Assembly (NCBI GenBank): GCA_964529745.1
Contig: CAZGZR010000050.1
Coordinates: 1 to 18,219 of the forward strand
Length of the DNA stretch: 18,219 nucleotides
Source: RBG-16-57-9 sp964529745
GTDB lineage: Archaea > Thermoproteota > Bathyarchaeia > TCS64
Reading direction: 5' to 3'
Part shown: in pieces, positions 1 through 6,680 of the stretch
How the letters are laid out: every line of letters begins with the position of its first letter
Numbering within the stretch: position 1 is the stretch's first letter
Notes under the pieces: model-generated
What the model saw: only the letters and a program-made list of their open reading frames with translations
Told to the model about the DNA's origin: nothing
Databases searched by the model: none
Program-made: the position numbers and the translations under genes

Positions 1-1013
1 GAGTAGGGCCAGCCGCCATGGAAGATGTCGAACCGGGCGTCGCTGTACTCCATGAAGAGGTTGATCAGGTGAGTCGGCTTGGAGTGGGTGACTATGTTCT
101 CGTTGCCTTCCTGGAGGCCCGTGTGGATCTGTATGGGCAGCCTCCTTTTCTCGGCCTCCTGGACTATGAGGTGGACCAGGTAGTCCTGGAGGGGCAGAAG
201 CTTCTCGGCGCCGACGTCGGCCGGCACCCGTTTGTCGCCCTTGGGCGGTACCTCCAAGCGTTTGAACAGCCTCATCCGGTATATCTCGTTGAACGCCTCC
301 TCGGCCTCGGAGAACGCGGTCTTCTCGAACAGGAGGGGTCGGTTGTAGGCCGTGGGTATTTTCACTCCCACGACGCTGTCTTGAAGGCGGTCGAACCTCG
401 CCTTCACCGCGTTGCACAGGTCATTCAGGGTGTGTATGGGTCCGCCCATGGACCGTCCCAGGGCCTCGACTGCGGTCCGGTCCCTGGCCCTGAGCACCTC
501 GTTGAACTCCAGCACGGGGGCGAAGAGGCTCCCGTCGACGTCGTAGACGCCCGTGTCCAGTATGGAGACGTCGATCCCGGACTTCTCCTTGAGCACCCAC
601 GCGTAGAGCCCCTCATGGTTCCTCTTCAGCATCTTCTTCGAGAGGGCCTCGTAGGTTTCTCTGGAGATGCCGTCGACGCCGTAGAGGCCCCTGACGGCGA
701 TCTCCAATGCTCTGGCGTAGCCGGTGTTCCTCGTCCTCTCCCACCAGGGCTCGAATATCTCCCACCTCTCGCCGAGGCTCCTGGACGTGTCCCAGATCTT
801 CACGAACTCCTCCTCAGGCATCCCTGCAGAGATGAGGTCCGCGGAGGCGTAGTACTGGTAGAAGGTGGCCAGCACGTCGACCTCCTCGTTCACCCGCTCC
901 CTCTCGGGTGGCAAGTGCTCATGAGTGTCGATCACCCTTATCTTCTCGATGTGCCGCCTTAATTCGGAGTAGGATTCTCCTTCCATCATCTGTCTCACTT
1001 CTCGTGTGGACAT
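1..1013 (-). CDS. Amidohydrolase_2-family metal-dependent hydrolase, C-terminus cut by window edge
   Basis: Reading the minus strand from ATG at 1013 gives at least 337 open codons that run off the left edge, so the C-terminus is missing. Near residue 28 is the HxH metal motif in IDTHEHLPPE. Later come IQIHTGLQEG and FDIFHGGWPY, which supply further histidines at strand ends of a TIM barrel. These are typical of the amidohydrolase 2 / uronate-isomerase-like superfamily, which hydrolyses or decarboxylates small organic acids at a mono- or binuclear metal site in the cytoplasm. The substrate cannot be told. The start is uncertain: an A/T-rich stretch at 1014-1027 lies about 29 bases upstream of the paired ATGs at 986 and 989, which would suit a leaderless start there. 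The gene diverges from the metallo-beta-lactamase-fold gene, suggesting two hydrolases sharing one control region. Confidence 0.82.
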   Translation of the reverse strand, partial: MSTREVRQMMEGESYSELRRHIEKIRVIDTHEHLPPERERVNEEVDVLATFYQYYASADLISAGMPEEEFVKIWDTSRSLGERWEIFEPWWERTRNTGYARALEIAVRGLYGVDGISRETYEALSKKMLKRNHEGLYAWVLKEKSGIDVSILDTGVYDVDGSLFAPVLEFNEVLRARDRTAVEALGRSMGGPIHTLNDLCNAVKARFDRLQDSVVGVKIPTAYNRPLLFEKTAFSEAEEAFNEIYRMRLFKRLEVPPKGDKRVPADVGAEKLLPLQDYLVHLIVQEAEKRRLPIQIHTGLQEGNENIVTHSKPTHLINLFMEYSDARFDIFHGGWPY

Positions 1014-1081
1014 TTATCTTTTTTACATGCTACACCGTGTCGCTCCAGCACCGGTTCCCGGCTGCTCCCCCTGTGGAGAGA

Positions 1082-1090
1082 GTTTTAAAC
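1082..1090 (+). promoter_or_regulatory. TATA-like box for the metallo-beta-lactamase-fold gene
   Basis: The sequence GTTTTAAAC sits about 34 bases before the TTG start at 1120. This predicts transcription starting near 1112 and a leader of only a few bases containing a GGTG ribosome-binding motif at 1111-1114. Confidence 0.5.
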
Positions 1091-1119
1091 GCAGCAGGCT
1101 ATTGATTCCCGGTGTTTAG

Positions 1120-1752
1120 TTGGTAGAGATACTTGAAGGGGTCTACAGCGTGGACCACAGCGAGGCGGGGGACCACTCCATGGAGTCCTGGATACTGGAC
1201 TGCGGCGAAGGCGTGGTGCTCATAGACGGCGGCATGACCGAGGCACATGTGGGGAACCTGGAGACAGAGCTCAAGGGCATCGGTAAAAGCTGGGGGGACG
1301 TGAAGCTCATACTCATCACCCACAAGCACGGGGACCACATAAACAACCTGCCCAGGCTGGTGGAGCTCACCGGCGCCCCGGTGAAGTCGCAGAAGCTGGA
1401 GGCGCCCCTCATAAAGGAAGCCACCGGCGTCGACGTCGAGGAGCTCGAGGACCATGAGGTGGTCCCGGTATGCGGCGGCGTCCAGGTCATCCACGTGCCG
1501 GGACACTCGGAGGGGAACTGCAGCTACTACCTGAGGAAGCATAGGGCGATCATCGGCGGGGACACCATCTTCGGCGACCCCGAGGGCAACCTGATGCCGC
1601 CGCCCGAGCGTTACTGCCTGGACGTGGAGCAGGCGACCCGGGAGATGAGGAGGCTGCTGGACTACGAGTTCGACGCGTTCATCTACACCCACGGCAAGGA
1701 CATCATGAAGGACGCCAAGCGCAGGGTCAGAGAGCTCGTGGAAAGCTGCTGA
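1120..1752 (+). CDS. Metallo-beta-lactamase-fold hydrolase
   Basis: This 210-residue protein carries the full MBL-fold metal ligand set: THKHGDH at residues 67-73 (H68, H70, D72, H73), H129 in HVPGHSEGN, D148 in GGDTIFGD and H191 in YTHGKD. The fold binds two metal ions and typically hydrolyses thioesters, lactones or phosphodiesters in the cytoplasm. Size and motif spacing fit the stand-alone glyoxalase II-like group, but the substrate is not determinable. The TTG start is the first possible one, because a stop codon lies just upstream in frame. A TATA-like box and a GGTG motif are placed correctly for it. The gene diverges from an amidohydrolase and ends tail to tail with the EamA transporter, separated by only ten bases. 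A hairpin with a T-run overlaps the stop codon. Confidence 0.9.
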   Translation: MVEILEGVYSVDHSEAGDHSMESWILDCGEGVVLIDGGMTEAHVGNLETELKGIGKSWGDVKLILITHKHGDHINNLPRLVELTGAPVKSQKLEAPLIKEATGVDVEELEDHEVVPVCGGVQVIHVPGHSEGNCSYYLRKHRAIIGGDTIFGDPEGNLMPPPERYCLDVEQATREMRRLLDYEFDAFIYTHGKDIMKDAKRRVRELVESC

Positions 1753-1763
1753 CCAGCTTTTTT
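1742..1763 (+). terminator. Hairpin plus T-run overlapping the MBL-fold gene stop
   Basis: A perfect 7-bp stem (AAAGCTG at 1742-1748, CAGCTTT at 1754-1760) encloses a five-base loop and leads into six T's (1758-1763). The stop codon TGA (1750-1752) lies inside the loop. Its position between two convergent genes ten bases apart supports a role in ending plus-strand transcription. Archaea need mainly the T-run, so the stem may be secondary. Confidence 0.55.
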
Positions 1764-2614
1764 CACCCGCCTCTAAGCAGGTCTAGGCTGCCCATCAGCG
1801 ACCCAGCGACGAGCAGCAGCATGGCCACCCCTGAGACGGGTGTGAGGGTCTCGCCGCCGAGCAGCACCAGCCAGAGGGTCGAAAGCATGGGCGTCAGATA
1901 GCTCAGGGCGCCCACTATGCGGGGGTCGCCGTCCTTAAGCGCCCTGTCCCAGAGGAAGAACGAGGCACCCATCGGTCCTAGCCCGAGGAGCAGGATATAG
2001 AGCCACTCCTGGGTGGTGGGCGTGTAGAGATTGGAGCCGATCGTGCCGGCCAAGTACAGAGTGGTGGACATCACGCCTGAGACTAGACAGAAGCCTCCAA
2101 CTGCCGAGGTGGGGAACCGTGGAACACGTTTTGTGAGCAGCGAGTACAGGGCCCATGAGAGCGCCGCCCCAGCCGCCATCACGTATCCGGGTAGATGGGC
2201 CAGGTGGGGACTGAACCTCCCACCGGTAATTATCAAGCCGGCGCCTATGAAACCCGTCAAGGCACCCAAGACGTGGTGCGGCCTGAGCGGGTGCCCGGGA
2301 AGCACCACGGGGGACAGGGCCACTATGAGCAGCGGCCACAGGTAGTTGAGCAGGTTCGCCTCCACCACCGGGGCGTGCTTGAACGACGTGAATATGAGGA
2401 AGTGGTACCCGAATATGCCGCCCACCCCCACGAGCCACGTCCCCGCGGGGAGCCTCCACTCCCTGTACCGGAGGGCGCTGAGGAGGCCGCTGACGAGCAG
2501 GGCGGCGCCGACTTGGAGCAGGGAGGGCATGGCGGTGAGCCTTGAGCCCAGTATGGCGAGGCTGCTCCATATGAGTATGGCCGCGAGGGCGCTCAGGGTG
2601 GCTCTCCTATCCAT
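1763..2614 (-). CDS. EamA/DMT-superfamily exporter (YddG-like)
   Basis: This is a 283-residue, strongly hydrophobic protein with about ten predicted membrane helices in two EamA repeats (roughly residues 5-130 and 145-280). The stretch VVEANLLNYLWPLLIVALSP near residues 82-101 resembles the signature region of YddG-type aromatic amino acid exporters. The family exports amino acids or other small metabolites by proton exchange at the cytoplasmic membrane. The exact substrate is inference. ATG at 2614 is preceded by a T/A element (2639-2646, minus-strand GTTAAGAG) about 28 bases upstream, consistent with a leaderless transcript. It is divergent from an MFS transporter and convergent with the MBL-fold gene. 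Confidence 0.88.
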   Translation of the reverse strand: MDRRATLSALAAILIWSSLAILGSRLTAMPSLLQVGAALLVSGLLSALRYREWRLPAGTWLVGVGGIFGYHFLIFTSFKHAPVVEANLLNYLWPLLIVALSPVVLPGHPLRPHHVLGALTGFIGAGLIITGGRFSPHLAHLPGYVMAAGAALSWALYSLLTKRVPRFPTSAVGGFCLVSGVMSTTLYLAGTIGSNLYTPTTQEWLYILLLGLGPMGASFFLWDRALKDGDPRIVGALSYLTPMLSTLWLVLLGGETLTPVSGVAMLLLVAGSLMGSLDLLRGG

Positions 2615-2695
2615 TGAACCAAATTCACTGTGGAGGCTCTTAACGTCATCGAGGACCGAAGACCATAACTATTGTCCATCCCATATCAAGGCTTC

Positions 2696-3859
2696 ATGGG
2701 GCTGCGTCCGGACTGGTGGGGGTACCCGTACACGGTGCTCCTCATCACCTGGCTGGGCTGGATATGCATATACCTGGTGAAGAGCGTGGTGCCCCCGCTG
2801 CTGCCGGTGCTGTCCACCGAGCTGGGTCTCTCCCACGCCGAGGCGGGGCTCCTAGAGACTGCGTACCTCATAGGCTACATAGCCGCCAAGATGCCGGCTG
2901 GGAGCCTCAGCGAGAGGCTTGGGGCGAGGCGGCTGCTCGCCGCCAGCATGGTGGGGTACGGCGCAGCCTCGGCGGCGACCATTTGGGCGAGGGGCTTCAC
3001 CGACATCTTCGCGCTCCGGCTCCTCGTGGGGCTGTTCCAGGGCGTCCACCTCCCAGTGGCCAACGCGCTGCTCTCCGACAGGTTCGGCGACAGGCAGGGC
3101 AGGGCCATAGGCTTCAACGAGTCGGGGCCCAACGTGGGCAACACGCTTGCCTACCCGTTGACTGTCTCCATAATGTCGGCTTGGAGCTGGAGGGCCGCGT
3201 TCCTGGTCCTGAGCCTACCCGCGTTCGCGCTGGCCGCGGCCACGCTGCTGCTGATGAGGGACGAGCCCAGGAAACCCGGTGAAGGGGAAGCCCATGGGGG
3301 CGGCGTCTGGGGCTACTGGCGGGTCCTGCTACCCTTCGCGGTGGCCCACGGCGTCTACAACCTCGTGCTCAGGGCCGCGTTCACCTTCACACCGTTGTTC
3401 CTCGTGGAGTACAGGGGGATGACCGTCGCCTCGGCGGGGGTCCTCGCGGCGGCTCTGCCGCTGGCCGGCATACTGGCCAAGGTCTCCAGCGGCTTCGTCG
3501 CGGAGAGGGCTGGTAGGCGGCTGTCCATATGCGGGGCGACGGCGTTGAGCGCCGTGTTTCTGGCCTCGTTCGCGGCCCTCCCCGGCGGCTCGTACTTGGC
3601 CGTCAACCTGGTGGCCCTAGGGCTCACGGTCTACTCGTTCTCCCCCATAATCTACGCCTCGACGGCGGCATCCCTCCCTTCGAGGCTGAAGGCGACGGGA
3701 CTGGGCGCGGTGACCATGATCGGTAACACGGTGGGAGCGGTCTCCACCACCATGGTCGGCGCCCTCATAGACGGCTACGGGTACGGGTTCACCTTCATGT
3801 CGGTGGCCGGGGTGACCCTCGCCGCGTCGGCGGTGATCTATCTCACGCTTGGGGATTGA
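2696..3859 (+). CDS. MFS transporter
   Basis: From ATG 2696 this encodes 387 residues with about twelve hydrophobic segments, the standard major facilitator layout. The loop between helices 2 and 3 contains a motif A-like sequence, GSLSERLGARR, and its counterpart in the second half is SGFVAERAGRR. The substrate is unknown; the family includes drug, sugar and organic acid porters. The frame is open upstream to TTG 2672 (eight extra residues). ATG was preferred because a T/A element (CATAACTA, 2664-2671) sits about 28 bases before it; TTG 2672 would pair instead with the element near 2642. The gene diverges from the EamA exporter with a very short control region. It ends twelve bases before the terminus of the extended winged-helix frame. 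Confidence 0.9.
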   Translation: MGLRPDWWGYPYTVLLITWLGWICIYLVKSVVPPLLPVLSTELGLSHAEAGLLETAYLIGYIAAKMPAGSLSERLGARRLLAASMVGYGAASAATIWARGFTDIFALRLLVGLFQGVHLPVANALLSDRFGDRQGRAIGFNESGPNVGNTLAYPLTVSIMSAWSWRAAFLVLSLPAFALAAATLLLMRDEPRKPGEGEAHGGGVWGYWRVLLPFAVAHGVYNLVLRAAFTFTPLFLVEYRGMTVASAGVLAAALPLAGILAKVSSGFVAERAGRRLSICGATALSAVFLASFAALPGGSYLAVNLVALGLTVYSFSPIIYASTAASLPSRLKATGLGAVTMIGNTVGAVSTTMVGALIDGYGYGFTFMSVAGVTLAASAVIYLTLGD

Positions 3860-3870
3860 GGAGCCTTGGC

Positions 3871-4023
3871 TCACCCTATCTCCATGGCTGCGCCGAGGAA
3901 CAGCCCTAAGATCAGCCCCAGGCCGGCTTTCCCGAGCAACGCGCCAATTATCAGGCCCAACGCCGTCAACACGAACGCCTTCCTGCCCCTGAACCTGCCT
4001 TCGCCGTCTCCGTTGAAGAACTT
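3871..4023 (-). other. 50-codon in-frame continuation of the winged-helix gene beyond TAG (glycine-rich membrane segment)
   Basis: Directly after the TAG of the winged-helix gene, the same frame stays open for 50 codons and ends with TGA at 3871-3873. It starts with a charged stretch (KFFNGDGEGRFRGRKA) and continues as a hydrophobic, glycine-spaced segment including LGLIIGALLGKAGLGLILG. Codon use (AGG arginine, GC-rich third positions) matches neighbouring genes. The segment exactly fills the gap to the MFS gene. It could be the natural C-terminus reached by amber readthrough, the remnant of a gene broken by a nonsense change, or a separate small protein from GTG at 3972 (33 residues). Confidence 0.5.
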
Positions 4024-4572
4024 CTAGTCGAGCCAGTCTACGAGCCCCAGCATGTACCTGGGGCTGCTCCTCCTAGCCTGGTCGAAGGCATACACTATTC
4101 CGCCTAACACGACGTAGGATAAAGCGAGCATCGTCGGCGTTATCCCGCTGCCTGGCTCCGCGAAATAGAAGTAAGTCAACACCATGGAGCCGACGCCGAA
4201 CAGGGCCATGAGCACGTAGAACACGTTGTTGAGTTCCTTCTTGATGAAGCTCCTCCGCTGGTTCTCCAGAACCGGTACGAGCTCGACGGCCTCCGCGTCC
4301 AGGTCTTCGCTCATGTGGTCGAGAACGCCGACAGCTTTAAACCCCAACGATGTCAGACAGTATAGCCCTTCTCCGTCCTTCTCGATGAACCCCGCCATCT
4401 CCTTCAGCTGGTAGTTTAGCTTGCTTGTGGTCAACCCGGTCTCACCGAGGATGCCGCTGTACTTCACCCCCTCAGGCACGTTCTCCAGGATGCGCAGGAT
4501 CATCCTTCTCTCGGAGTGGCCCAGCACCCTCATCACCGCGTCTTCGACGTTTTTCCGCTGCATTTTATTCAC
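4024..4572 (-). CDS. Winged-helix protein with C-terminal membrane segments
   Basis: The first ~85 of 182 residues form an ArsR/MarR-like winged helix. Its recognition region reads LTTSKLNYQLKEM, followed by a wing containing KDGEGLYCLTSLG. A charged linker follows (residues 88-115), then two hydrophobic segments (about 116-138 and 146-165). It is probably a membrane-tethered transcription regulator, a common archaeal arrangement. The GTG start at 4572 follows a minus-strand TATA-like box at 4591-4600; ATG 4563 is an alternative. An 18-bp near-palindrome upstream of that box is a candidate operator, possibly for autoregulation. The reading ends at TAG (4024-4026), but the frame goes on for 50 more coding-like codons, so the annotated product may lack its last membrane segment. 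Confidence 0.8.
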   Translation of the reverse strand: MNKMQRKNVEDAVMRVLGHSERRMILRILENVPEGVKYSGILGETGLTTSKLNYQLKEMAGFIEKDGEGLYCLTSLGFKAVGVLDHMSEDLDAEAVELVPVLENQRRSFIKKELNNVFYVLMALFGVGSMVLTYFYFAEPGSGITPTMLALSYVVLGGIVYAFDQARRSSPRYMLGLVDWLD

Positions 4573-4590
4573 ATACGGCTAAAATCACAG

Positions 4591-4600
4591 GCTTTTAACC
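4591..4600 (-). promoter_or_regulatory. TATA-like box for the winged-helix gene
   Basis: Minus-strand GGTTAAAAGC lies about 24 bases upstream of the GTG start at 4572, suggesting a leaderless transcript. Confidence 0.45.
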
Positions 4601-4619
4601 CTTCTTGACTGTTTAAACG

Positions 4620-4637
4620 TGACAAGAATTCCTGTCA
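4620..4637. promoter_or_regulatory. 18-bp near-palindrome, candidate operator
   Basis: TGACAAGAATTCCTGTCA is symmetric except for one base pair. It ends about 20 bases upstream of the TATA-like box of the winged-helix gene. Next to it is the perfect 8-bp palindrome GTTTAAAC (4611-4618). Size and position suit a dimeric winged-helix regulator, and the adjacent gene encodes one. Confidence 0.4.
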
Positions 4638-4704
4638 AACGACCCCTCGTAATCGAGACGATGATTCAGCCCGCGGATGCATCTACGTTATTCATTCTGA
4701 GCCC

Positions 4705-5115
4705 TCATCGTCTGCCCTCTGACATGTGCTGCTGACATATCTTCCAGCTTCCGCCGCGTCTCTCCAGGACCCCAGTCCATCGGATGTCTTTCGCGCCCCA
4801 AGGCTTCCCGTCGAACTCTCCCTCGTCGTCCACTATGGCCGAGAACCAAGCCGTGTCCCCCGCCTCTGAGATCACTATCCTCAGGTCTCTGATTTCGTAT
4901 CCCTTGGCCTTGTTCCGGGGATCCATCCAGCCATCCAGGTATTTCTCGAACTCGCTCCAACCTATGACGGTGCTCGAGTCCGGGAAATACGTGAAGAAGT
5001 CGTCGTCCTTCGCGAAGATGCTTTCAAAGAGCGGTCGGTCTTTGGTTAGGGCCCACCCGAAGGAGTCGTGGAGAACTCTGATGATCTCGTCTTTATTCTT
5101 GTCTGAACTGGGCAA
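4705..5115 (-). CDS. NTF2/SnoaL-like domain protein
   Basis: From TTG 5115 this encodes 136 residues with the look of an NTF2-like (SnoaL/DUF4440) cone fold. An N-terminal helix (KDEIIRVLHDSFGWALTKDR) is followed by FFTYFPDSSTVIGWSEFEKY, and C-terminal strands include DTAWFSAIVDDEG and GGSWKICQQHMS. Such proteins are small isomerases, hydrolases or binding subunits; no function can be assigned. The frame is open far upstream to 5322, but residues before 5115 look like translated intergenic DNA. A strong A/T box at 5139-5150 places transcription initiation near 5118, making TTG 5115 a leaderless start and giving the normal family length. An 18-bp palindrome lies upstream of that box. Confidence 0.75.
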   Translation of the reverse strand: MPSSDKNKDEIIRVLHDSFGWALTKDRPLFESIFAKDDDFFTYFPDSSTVIGWSEFEKYLDGWMDPRNKAKGYEIRDLRIVISEAGDTAWFSAIVDDEGEFDGKPWGAKDIRWTGVLERRGGSWKICQQHMSEGRR

Positions 5116-5138
5116 ATCCCGTCGAGATGGTAACTTTT

Positions 5139-5150
5139 TATTAAAATATA
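5139..5150 (-). promoter_or_regulatory. TATA box for the NTF2-like gene
   Basis: Minus-strand TATATTTTAATA lies about 25-30 bases upstream of TTG 5115. It is one of the strongest A/T boxes in the window and is the main reason for rejecting the longer reading of the gene. Confidence 0.6.
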
Positions 5151-5178
5151 ATATTTTTGCAGTGAGAAACGGTGAGGG

Positions 5179-5196
5179 TCTACAATAAATTGTAGA
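5179..5196. promoter_or_regulatory. 18-bp palindrome upstream of the NTF2-like promoter
   Basis: TCTACAAT, two A's, then ATTGTAGA form perfectly matched 8-bp arms. It lies about 30 bases upstream of the TATA box at 5139-5150, a location typical of activator sites in archaea. It could also fold in RNA, but no plus-strand transcript is evident here. Confidence 0.45.
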
Positions 5197-5272
5197 ACAA
5201 ACCAGAGGAGATAAGCGAGTGAGGAGGGCGGGCGAGGTGCCTTGTGGCAACGCGTGCCGCACATGCCCCTCT

Positions 5273-5298
5273 ACGGCGATCCCTGTAACGGATGCCGT
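5273..5298. other. Imperfect stem-loop in the gene-free stretch between the NTF2-like and DUF4177 genes
   Basis: ACGGC (5273-5277) pairs with GCCGT (5294-5298), and ATCC (5279-5282) with GGAT (5290-5293), around a seven-base loop with one bulged G. It lies between the NTF2-like promoter region and the end of the DUF4177 gene. It may be a terminator stem for the latter or part of an unrecognised RNA. Nothing else was seen in 5197-5329. Confidence 0.25.
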
Positions 5299-5329
5299 CG
5301 CCAGACCACATGAAAGGCGCATATGACTC

Positions 5330-5545
5330 TTATTTGGTCTCTTTCTCGAAGATCAGCTCGAAGTAGTTGGGCGCTCCGCCCGCCCCCACGGATATCGATG
5401 GAGCGAATACCTGAACCAGCCTCCATCCCTGCTCCGCGTGTTGTTCCACCAATCTATGGTAGTCTTCTCTCGGCTTCCTCGTCATCAACCCACCCAGATC
5501 TACTTTGACGAACTTGTACTCGTACACTATCGTTCCCTCAAACAT
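5330..5545 (-). CDS. DUF4177 domain-containing small protein
   Basis: The 71-residue product matches the DUF4177 pattern throughout: YEYKFVKVDL near the N-terminus, a helix ending in EQHAEQGWRLVQVFAP, and a final strand NYFELIFEKE. DUF4177 proteins are short, cytoplasmic and of unknown biochemical role; many are single-domain as here. ATG 5545 is the only sensible start and is preceded by a minus-strand T/A box at 5561-5573, implying a leaderless message. The gene is divergent from the malate dehydrogenase-like gene and stands alone. Confidence 0.85.
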   Translation of the reverse strand: MFEGTIVYEYKFVKVDLGGLMTRKPREDYHRLVEQHAEQGWRLVQVFAPSISVGAGGAPNYFELIFEKETK

Positions 5546-5560
5546 TAATGCGCACGAAGG

Positions 5561-5573
5561 TGATAATAAGAAA
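5561..5573 (-). promoter_or_regulatory. TATA-like box for the DUF4177 gene
   Basis: Minus-strand TTTCTTATTATCA is centred about 22 bases upstream of ATG 5545. Confidence 0.4.
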
Positions 5574-5676
5574 TCCTAACATTCTCTACTACACTTCAAT
5601 CAACGATATGAAAATGAGATCTAAAGCGGGTTGCCGTGCTCAATGCTTTTGATGTTGGGTAGACTGAAGCTCGATT

Positions 5677-5740
5677 AGGAGGAAATCTTATGAGTGAGAC
5701 GGCTTTTGAGTTGATTCCATGGGAGTCCACATTGCGGTAG
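5677..5740 (+). CDS. Short leader ORF (16 codons) with strong Shine-Dalgarno, overlapping the MDH start
   Basis: AGGAGG at 5677-5682 lies seven bases before ATG 5690, an ideal ribosome-binding arrangement and the best one in the window. The ATG opens a 16-codon frame (MSETAFELIPWESTLR) ending at TAG 5738-5740, overlapping the first 22 bases of the dehydrogenase gene in another frame. The dehydrogenase ATG (5719) has no good ribosome-binding site of its own, so translation of the leader could deliver ribosomes to it. Alternatively the peptide is incidental and the AGGAGG serves the dehydrogenase from a long distance. The span given includes the ribosome-binding site; the coding part is 5690-5740. 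Confidence 0.4.
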
Positions 5741-6666
5741 TAGGAAACGGGCGGATAGGCCGTCCGACGGCGTACACCCTCTTCAACGAGATGCTTGCGG
5801 ACGAGTTCTCGGTTGTAGACATAAAGCCGGGGCTGGCGTGGGCGTTCGGCGAGGAGCTGAGCCACGTCGCGGCCAGCCTCAAGTACGACGTGAAGATCAA
5901 CACGTACGAGAGTGACGAGGGCGTCGAGGGAGCGGACCTAGTCGTGGTCTGCCCCGGCAAGCCCCGCATCCCGGGCGTCCAGATGGACCGGAGAGACCTG
6001 GTGGCGGCGAACGCCGAGATAATAAACCACGTAGCGGAGGTCATGCCACCCAACAACCCGGACGCCAGGTGGGTGATAGTCACCAACCCCGTGGACGCCA
6101 TGGCGACCCTCTTCAAGCGGGTCTCGGGGGCCGAGTACGTCATAGGGACCGGCGACCACCCCGACACCCTCCGGTTCAGAGCCAAGCTCTCGAGGGCCCT
6201 CGGGGTCCCGGTCTCCAGCGTCGAGGGCTACATCGGAGGCGAGCACGGTTCAGCGGCGCACCCCCTCTGGTCCACCGTCAGAATATCGGGCAAGGCATTG
6301 AATGACTACCTATCGGAGACGGAGAAGACCCTCGACCGTGATGAGGTCGTGGGGTACGTTAGGGGCGTTTCCAAGAAGGTGGTGGACATCATCGGCGGCA
6401 CCGAGGTGGGCCCAGCCGCGGGGTTCAGGGACATCGTCAGGTCAATCCTCCAGGACAGAGGCGAGACCTACAGCGTCTCCCAGCCGCTGAGGCTGCCAGG
6501 GATGCCCGAAGAGGTGAACGTCGGCGTGCCCACACGCGTGGGGCTGGAGCTGGGCCCCAACATCTGGGACAGGCTCCCCCCTGAGGAGCAGGCCGACGTG
6601 GTCGAGGCTGCTAGGGCGATACACGCAAACTATCTCACGGGACTCAGGGCCGTCGGGAAAGCCTGA
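5719..6666 (+). CDS. mdh: Malate/lactate dehydrogenase-family protein, probably malate dehydrogenase
   Basis: The 315-residue length is standard for NAD-dependent MDH/LDH enzymes, which interconvert malate and oxaloacetate in the cytoplasm. Visible motifs are the Rossmann loop GNGRIG (residues 9-14), D34 at the end of strand two (favouring NAD over NADP), TNPVD (122-126), a catalytic-loop PRIPG with R83 in the malate-specifying position, R91/R92, and the catalytic H176 in GGEHGSA. Odd point: the usual LDSARFR is replaced by HPDTLRFR (147-154), which keeps Asp and Arg but changes the surroundings, and the catalytic loop appears one residue longer than usual. Malate dehydrogenase is therefore likely but a related 2-hydroxyacid substrate is possible. 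A broken FAD-dependent 2-hydroxyacid oxidase lies directly downstream on the other strand. Confidence 0.85.
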   Translation: MGVHIAVVGNGRIGRPTAYTLFNEMLADEFSVVDIKPGLAWAFGEELSHVAASLKYDVKINTYESDEGVEGADLVVVCPGKPRIPGVQMDRRDLVAANAEIINHVAEVMPPNNPDARWVIVTNPVDAMATLFKRVSGAEYVIGTGDHPDTLRFRAKLSRALGVPVSSVEGYIGGEHGSAAHPLWSTVRISGKALNDYLSETEKTLDRDEVVGYVRGVSKKVVDIIGGTEVGPAAGFRDIVRSILQDRGETYSVSQPLRLPGMPEEVNVGVPTRVGLELGPNIWDRLPPEEQADVVEAARAIHANYLTGLRAVGKA

Positions 6667-6680
6667 GCCCACCCCAGTAT

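Noticed and set aside
18..962. Long plus-strand open frame of 314 codons at the left edge
   Set aside because: It is antisense to the amidohydrolase. Its translation has no domain-like pattern, while the minus strand shows HxH and other metal motifs.
3861..3872. Hairpin GAGC-CTTG-GCTC after the first MFS gene
   Set aside because: The stem is only four or five bases and has no T-run, which is too weak to call a terminator.
5116..5322. N-terminal 69 codons of the longer reading of the NTF2-like gene
   Set aside because: They span a TATA box and an 18-bp palindrome and do not look like protein. The family length and promoter position support TTG 5115.
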